Below, piece after piece: positions 58,390 to 64,000 of a DNA stretch of 64,000 nucleotides. The notes under the pieces were generated by a model. That model searched no databases, was not told the origin of the DNA, and saw nothing but the letters and a program-made list of their open reading frames with translations. This DNA is from Balaenoptera acutorostrata (lineage: Eukaryota > Chordata > Mammalia > Artiodactyla > Balaenopteridae), in NCBI RefSeq assembly GCF_949987535.1, contig NC_080066.1:95127600-95191599 (forward strand), in the 5' to 3' direction. The translations under genes were made by a program, and so were the position numbers. The number at the start of each line of letters is the position of its first letter. Within the stretch, counting starts at the first letter, position 1.

Positions 58390-61131
58390 ACTACTTTTTT
58401 CCCATTGGCTCTGGTTTTTCAGTTGACTGTGTACCAGCTGTCTCGGGAATAAAGCAGGGATCCCTTGGATCCCTTCTGAAACGAGGCAGAGGAGTTAAGG
58501 GGAGGGTGTGCCCCTTCGCACGCCATCCCTGTGACCCCTGACTCTTCCTGCATCTTCCCTGGGTGGTAGACTCGGGCTTCTTCAGCAGGAAAGCAGCTCC
58601 ATCCACTGTGGGCAGAGACCAGGTCTGGGAGCAGGCCCCAAGGGAGACTCACACCCCAACTGAGAGTGACTGGAAACCAAGAATGGAGGGGACCATGGAG
58701 GAGATCCTTCTGAGGCTGAGGACAGGGCATCACTGAGCACTCACAGGAGACGGCCTCTGTCCGGTGCTGAGGCAGGCCCGAGCACCTGAGGGTGCAGTGG
58801 TGCTAGGGTGCAGCCCCTGGCTGGCTGGCAATGCTCTTGCCTCTTGCCGTGCCTCACAGGTCTGGACCACCCATAGTAGACGTCTGGAGTTTTCACACTT
58901 GCACCCATCTACCCTTTTGGTGATCCAGACCTGGAATTTCCTTTGCAGGCCACTCTCCACTTCCCCACCCTCAATCTGAGGCATGAGGTTTGGGGAGATA
59001 GACCCCACCCCTTCTTTCCAGGGTGGGTCCTGATTGTCTTGAGCCAATTAGAGTATTTCATCTGCCTGGTCACAGAAATTGTTCAGGAATGGACATGTGT
59101 CTATGAGAGCCAGGCCCCTCAGACTTCTGTTCCAACTCTTGGGAGAGATGTTCTCTCTTTTCTGAACCATGCAGTGTGAAGAAGTGAGCCTATTGATGCA
59201 ACAATATAAATAGCATTGAGAGAAGTGCCCAGAGGTGCTGGAAGCAGAGGAGTGAGGTTAGGCTGACAGCAACCACCCTGTGGAGCGTGAAGATGAAGAA
59301 GGCATTGAGAAAGACGAAGGGAATCCACACCTGTGGTGGCATCATTTGAGCTGCTGGATCAAACCTTACCTGAAGTCTTCCTCCTGCCAGACTTTTCAGT
59401 TATGTGGACCAGTACATTCCCTTTATATCATTTAAAGCCATTTGACTTGAAATTTCAGTTACTTACAACACAAATATTCCAGAACTGTACTGACCAGCAG
59501 GGATTCTCATTTCAACAGGGGCTGCTATCAGTCAAGGCACAAGAGGAGCTGATCCTGGCAGCATGTGCAGTGGCTTTACTGCAGTTGAACTAGGGAGAAA
59601 GAAGAGCAGTTCCGTAGCCCTGCTCAACAACCTCAAATATAACCACCTCTGTTGAGATCTGTGTACAAAGTGTCATGCAGCTCCATCCTGATCTCTGGTG
59701 GTCACATCACATGGGATGCCCTGGGCCAAGGCTCTTAACAGGAGGTGAAACAAGCTTACAGAGGTGGGAGGAGGGGGGACTTCCTAGAAGGAGCAGGATT
59801 TTAACTGGGGCTGATATGATTGGAGAATGTGGACGGTGGGGAGTAGAGGGGCATTCTCATTCTAAGCTGAGAGAACCACTGATGTTCAGATTTGGGCAGG
59901 AAACCTCTGGTCCCGACCAGGCAATGGGAAGTCTTGCTCTGGGAAGGCACATTGGGCCGGGTATCGGCTGACGTGCAGGCAGGGTGGTGAGCTGGGGACA
60001 GTGACAAGGACCTGCAGGGTCAGTGGGAGTAACCGGATGGGGGGTGGGTGCACTGTGGAGCGCTCGCTGGGGGGCACAGTAGCAACAGCCATTGGTACCT
60101 GACTGGACCTGGGGCTGGGGCGAGGAAGCAGCTCAGTTTCATCCCTAGTGCCAGGAAGCCAGTCAGTGGCAGGAGGGACCCCACAGGGAGAGGACAGCAG
60201 GGGTGGAGGCTCCCGTCGGATACAGGGGAGATGCCCCCACTCCAGAGCAGCATGCTCCTCACTCCCAGCCACAGGTGTGATGGGTCTTGCCCAGCTGTCA
60301 AGGGCAGGCTGTGGCCACTGCTCCTCTCACCGGCCTGGGCTGTCAGGGACGCCTCCCTGAAGTGGTGCCGGGGCTGCTGGGTGGATGAACCCAGACACAC
60401 AGCCCAGCCCAGTGTCTGTAACCAGACTGTTCTGTGAAGCCACCTGAATTAGAACTCGCTCTCCTTCTGGCATGCAGTCCAAGGTTGCAGGGAAGGAGGG
60501 AGGGGAGGGAGGGGGAGGGGGAGGGAGGGGAGGGGGAGGGGGAGGGAGGGAAGGGAGGGGCTCCCCTACAGCCCCCACCTCTGAGCCTCAGACCCAGCCA
60601 GTGCCAAGGGAGCACAGGTGCTGGTGCCTCACTGGGGCCCCAAAGAGTGAACACCGTGTCTCCAACTCTGGAGGAGGCTCTGTCGTTCCCACGGACTTTG
60701 CGGGTTACCCCTTCTCAGGGGGAGCCCCCTCCAGAAAGTGGCCCCAGGCCTGAGGGAGTACCGCCCTGCAGCCCTGGGCTGGGTTGGGTGCATTTCCGTC
60801 AGGGCCTGGGAAGCCCAGCCCTGGTCCGAGTCTGTGGTGTGTCTGTGGTGCATCCCCCAGGAGAGGATGCGAGGGCCATGGCCCAGCGGGCTCGCTCCCA
60901 TCCCCGCCCCTGTGGGTGCTCACGGAGAGGCTCTGCAGGGGTGCAGAAGGGCAGCCCCAGCCTGCCGGAAGTGGGTGCAGAAGCTCTGACCAGAGGCTCT
61001 GCCCTGCGGCACCTTGTACCTGGACTGCAGCACCCCCATGGTGCTCCCACCTGGAGCCGACTGGAGACCATCCCATGGGCCTCTGCGTCTTGGGAGCCAG
61101 GACCCCCACCTGATGTTGAAGGCATTTGCAG
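58390..61131 (+). other. EHD4-SPTBN5 intergenic region, about 2.7 kb
   Basis: Gene-poor, increasingly GC-rich sequence between the two genes, with a G/A tract at 60490-60560. It contains no repeat I recognise with confidence. It probably includes the SPTBN5 promoter, but I see no TATA box or other diagnostic element. Open frames at 60434-61141 follow the GC bias and show no domain. Confidence 0.6.
60490..60560. repeat. Purine-rich (GGGGAGG)n tract
   Basis: About 70 bases are pure G and A on the + strand with GGGAGGGG-type units. It is the same motif as the pyrimidine tract at 6271 but in opposite orientation. It has G-quadruplex potential on the + strand. Confidence 0.93.
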
Positions 61132-61221
61132 CGGGGGATGATGAAGGAGGAGACCCTGGAGCAACTGATCTGGAGCATTCTTGAGCCGCCCCCTCCCGGT
61201 CTGGGCCACGCCCTGCGGCAG
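61132..61221 (+). other. Candidate 5' leader exon of SPTBN5
   Basis: A 90-base segment lies between an acceptor-like 'ggcatttgcag' and a good donor 'cag|gtgaga'. It is open in one frame (MMKEETLEQLIWSILEPPPP near the start) for 30 codons. Whether it is spliced to SPTBN5 or is chance cannot be told from the sequence alone. Confidence 0.25.
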
Positions 61222-61340
61222 GTGAGAGAACAATGCCGGCTGTGTGCTGTCACCCCTGCCCCCCTGGCCCAAGAGGAGGGCCATGGAGCGGCCCCAACTC
61301 CAGCCTCAGCCTCTCCTGATGTCTCTCCCTTCCCGCCCAG

Positions 61341-61405
61341 CCCCTCCTACCTGCCATCTCCGACCGTCCAGCCAGGTCTCCTCCCAGGGCCTGCACATCA
61401 CCAAG
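61341..61405 (+). other. Candidate 5' leader exon of SPTBN5
   Basis: A 65-base segment follows a strong pyrimidine tract and acceptor ('ctcccttcccgcccag') and ends in a near-ideal donor 'caag|gtaagtag'. The splice signals are better than chance would usually give. It has no recognisable protein content and lies about 470 bases before the SPTBN5 start. Confidence 0.3.
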
Positions 61406-61767
61406 GTAAGTAGTTTCCTGTTTTCCTTCCACCTGCCCTCTTCGTCCCAAGGAGCAGCAGCCAAACGCTGTAGCCCAGGAGAAACCTCTGGCAGCAGGAG
61501 TTCTAGAAGAAGAATTTAGAAGGTGGGATGGGACAAAAGGGGCCCTAGGCCATTCAAGCTCAGGACACCAGCCAGAAGGACCAAACCTTACCTGGCTAGG
61601 TTCCAAGCCGCAACCACCCACCAAATGTGGGGACTGTCTGGCAGGGAGCAGCCCCCTCTCCCAGGGAGTCATCAGTATCCGCAGTCCTCCCCCAACCTCC
61701 ATGCCCCCAACATCCCCAGCTTAGGAAATGTCCAGTGGCCCCTCATCCCCAGAGAGCTCCAGGCCTG

Positions 61768-61821
61768 ATGGCTGGTCAGCCCCACAAGCCCCAGCAGTTC
61801 CTTGGGGCTACAGGCACGTGA
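61768..61821 (+). other. SPTBN5: Remnant of the longer SPTBN5 N terminus, now an upstream ORF
   Basis: ATG at 61768 reads MAGQPHKPQQFLGATGT then TGA. It resembles the start of the long human SPTBN5 N terminus as I remember it (MAGQPH...). In human that frame continues into the MDS... methionine. Here it is closed by TGA at 61819 and is also one base out of frame with ATG 61874 (106 bases apart, not a multiple of three). It would now act as a 17-codon upstream ORF if transcribed. Confidence 0.55.
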
Positions 61822-61873
61822 AGCAGGAGGCCAGTGGCAGAGCCTTGGACCGCTCTCCCAGTCCAGTCCCACC

Positions 61874-61984
61874 ATGGACTCTGCATATAAGATGGGTCAC
61901 ATTTGCAAGCTGCGGGCACAGCACATACAGATGCAGGAGAAGACTTCCACCAAGCGGATCAACAATATCTTCCAGCACGGCCGG
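61874..61984 (+). CDS. SPTBN5: SPTBN5 first visible coding exon (N terminus, start of CH1)
   Basis: Beta-V spectrin is a giant actin- and motor-linked spectrin of photoreceptors and hair cells. I chose ATG 61874 because it is the only ATG in the frame after an in-frame TGA at 61766, and because its context 'cccaccATGg' is near-optimal. The exon reads MDSAYKMGHICKLRAQHIQM, then QEKTSTKRINNIFQHGR, and ends at 'cgg|gtgagt' in phase 0. In the CH1 actin-binding segment the family motif is KTFTKW; here it is KTSTKR, with Phe to Ser (61946-61948) and Trp to Arg (61955-61957). Identity rests on the next exon, on the MDS..GHI..L N terminus and on synteny with EHD4. Whether the gene is still functional is unclear. 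Confidence 0.85.
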
Positions 61985-62241
61985 GTGAGTGTAGTTGGGC
62001 GTGCCCCACAGCCCATCTCTACTGTCCCCCCAGCTCCCTGGCCAGTGGACCCTGGGGGACCGACTATGAGGTCATCTGGCTGAGGCCACTTCTTTCGACC
62101 CCAAAGCACAGCTGAGGCCAATGCTCCTTCCTCAAGGCATGCCCTGGGCTGCATAGCCCAGGTCCAGGAATGGGGCAGACAGGTGAGGTTAGGCTGACCC
62201 TGTGCCTACTCCATCCCCTCCCATGCCTGCTCCATGCCCAG
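61985..62241 (+). other. SPTBN5: SPTBN5 intron, 257 bases
   Basis: GT at 61985 ('gtgagtg') and AG at 62240-62241 ('catgcccag') bound a short intron, typical of this compact gene. It contains nothing else that I recognise. Confidence 0.88.
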
Positions 62242-62409
62242 GTGGGCATCAAGATCCAGAACCTGTACACAGAGCTGGCTGATGGCACCCACCTGCTGCG
62301 GCTGCTGGAGCCCATCTCGGGGGAGGTCCTGCTACCCCCCAACCGGGACCACATGCGCATACACTTCCTAGAGAACAGCAGCCGAGCTCTGGCCTTCCTC
62401 AGGGCCAAG
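62242..62409 (+). CDS. SPTBN5: SPTBN5 second visible coding exon (CH1 continued)
   Basis: Fifty-six codons, phase 0 at both ends: VGIKIQNLYTELADGTHLLR, then LLEPISGEVLLPPNRDHMRI and HFLENSSRALAFLRAK. This is the middle of the first calponin-homology domain of a beta spectrin: 'LYTEL.DG..LL.LLE..SGE' and 'R.HFLEN...AL.FL' are the family signatures. The acceptor is 'catgcccag' and the donor is 'aag|gtgggc'. The wording matches SPTBN5 better than SPTB or SPTBN1-4, which have IGDLYTDL and MRIHCLEN. No stop or frameshift is present. The downstream exons, with the rest of CH1, CH2, about thirty spectrin repeats and the PH domain, are outside the window. Confidence 0.92.
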
Positions 62410-64000
62410 GTGGGCACTGGGGAGAGGGCTTCTGGGCGTGGTGCTGGGGTGGGCAGCGGGGACAGGCTGGATGACTAGATCATCTTTCCTGGGCCGGCCA
62501 CAGGGCAGAGCAGAGGATCTGGAGCCGGGATCCAGGAGGAACAGCTGCGATACAGAGGTCCAGGAAGCAAAGCCCTTCCTTGCCCAGTTCTCCCAGTTTA
62601 GAGGACCCCCACTGGCTGAAGTGGAACAGCCATCGTCCCCAGTGGGTGGAAATGGAATATGCCATTGACTGTAATGAGAGATTGTGGAGTCTAAGCTGAA
62701 AGATTCAGTGCACTCTTAACCTTCTCTTTTCATAAATAAGGAAATTATTTACCAGGCAGACCCACAGTCAACTGGCCAGCAGATCCTGGATAGGGGGCCC
62801 TAGGGGTGAGGGCAGGTCAGACACAGGGGAAGAGCCTCGGACACTGAGCCAGGCAGTGGAGGGAGGAGATGCAGGGCTACCTTGGAGAAGCTGGACCAGA
62901 CAGCAGGGAGGGACTCTAAGCAAACAGGAGGGACGCTGAGAGAAAGGGACAGGCCAAAGAAATAGTCTCTAAAAGGAGACAAGAGCTCCAGGGACACAAA
63001 GGGACCCTCATGGCCAGTGTCAGGGGGCCGTGCAGGGGTCACTTATATTGAGAAGCAGGAATTGGGAGGCCCAAGGGCTCCTGGCTTCAGGTACTAAAGC
63101 ACGAGGTGGCCGCCCCTGGAGGCTAAGAAGTCACAGGTGGAACTGGCTGGGCTGAGCCTAAGTCCTGGAATGGAGGTCACAGCCAGCCCCCCTGCAAGCC
63201 TGGCGTGCTGAAGGGAGGCCAGGAAGGTGAGAAGCCAAAGCAACAGACAGGAGCACTGCAGTCCCTGGGTGCACAGAAGAGCGGAAAGCTGCCGGCCACA
63301 CAATGCCAGGCCCTACTTGGTCCCAGGGACAATGGCCTGTGAGCCAGCCACCTCCTCTTGGGAACCTGGGGAGGATGCAAGCCCCGCAGCCCTTGTCAGA
63401 GTCTATGCAGCCCCCCTCAAGCTTAGAGACACAGCATGTCACTGATACGTAAACCTACGAAGGTGACAGCCTTGTCTCCACTATATATATGAGGCAGCTA
63501 TGGTCAAACTATGGCCCCCAGCACACAGTTAATAAGTAGCAGAACGTGAGATGCACTCATTTCTGCAGCCCTTGCCCTGTGCTGGGTACTGCATGTCACA
63601 AAGCCCAGACCTGAGCATAGAGGCCCTACAGTTTCAGGGGAGACAGTTTATTTGAACCCAGATCAGCAATATGCTGGTAAATGTTTAACAACCAGCTATC
63701 TGGGATGGGGAGTTGAGGGGAAGGGGGCAGATAAAATCCCTGGTTTGTAGTATTTGCTGATTTCCGAGGCCTTCATACCCCTACCATGACGTCACTAAAC
63801 ACAAAATCGGGAAGATTTTGTAAAAGGTGGCCAGGGTAGGCCTCATTGAGAGAGTAGCATTTGAGTAAAGACTTAAAGGAAGAGAAGGAAATAGCCATGG
63901 GACTCTCTGGGGGAATAATATTTTCAGACAGCAGGGATAGCCAGTACAAAAGGCCCAAGGCCTGAGCTTAGAATCTCAGGGAACTGCAAGAATCCCATGG
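62410..64000 (+). other. SPTBN5: SPTBN5 intron or downstream sequence, no exon seen
   Basis: From the donor 'gtgggc' to the window edge I find no segment encoding the expected next part of CH1 (the conserved 'IVDG..LTLGLIW..I' region). No repeat is identified with confidence. An MIR-like reversed piece may lie at 63480-63600 and L2-like wording near 63840-63960. Confidence 0.6.

Noticed and set aside
60434..61141. A 235-codon open frame between EHD4 and SPTBN5
   Set aside because: GC-rich, repeat-driven start, no recognisable domain, and overlapping open frames on both strands. It looks like composition rather than a gene.
1..64000. Search for a CRISPR array, toxin-antitoxin, phage or other bacterial-type defence system
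   Set aside because: The window is mammalian nuclear DNA with spliced genes and SINE/LINE repeats. Regular repeat-spacer structure and operons are absent.

Overview
This is nuclear DNA from a mammal, almost certainly a cetacean; a hippopotamid is the main alternative. At least thirteen copies of tRNA-derived CHR-type SINEs are present, with the tRNA-like head ending in 'gggaagtccc' or 'gggaagccc'. This family is typical of the whale/hippo branch of Cetartiodactyla. Two multi-exon genes lie on the + strand with canonical GT-AG introns. There is no prokaryotic-style coding, CRISPR array or operon.

Positions 1 to about 58.4 kb hold the 3' part of EHD4, an EH-domain ATPase that remodels endosomal membranes. 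Four coding exons are visible (8838-8935, 37391-37803, 47209-47373, 54288-54824). They encode roughly residues 138-541, from the end of the G domain to the stop codon. The first ~137 codons and the promoter lie upstream of the window. The introns are large (28.5, 9.4 and 6.9 kb) and filled with SINEs, old L1/L2/MIR pieces, a DNA transposon fragment, microsatellites and pyrimidine/purine tracts. The 3' UTR probably runs to a poly(A) signal at 58369.

From about 61.1 kb the 5' end of SPTBN5 (beta-V spectrin) begins in the same orientation. This matches the EHD4-SPTBN5 order of human 15q15. Two coding exons are visible (61874-61984 and 62242-62409), encoding the start of the first calponin-homology domain. 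The rest of this giant gene lies beyond the window. The two genes are neighbours but not known to be functionally coupled: EHD4 acts in endocytic recycling, beta-V spectrin in the cortical and motor-linked cytoskeleton.

I found no new biological system here. The points most worth a second look are: SPTBN5 has lost the longer human-type N terminus and carries non-conservative changes at two core positions of its first CH domain; a ~143-bp near-identical inverted repeat sits in the large EHD4 intron; a retroposed RNA copy is inserted in a MER5-type element; and a ~290-bp C/T-only-like tract lies in the first intronic stretch.
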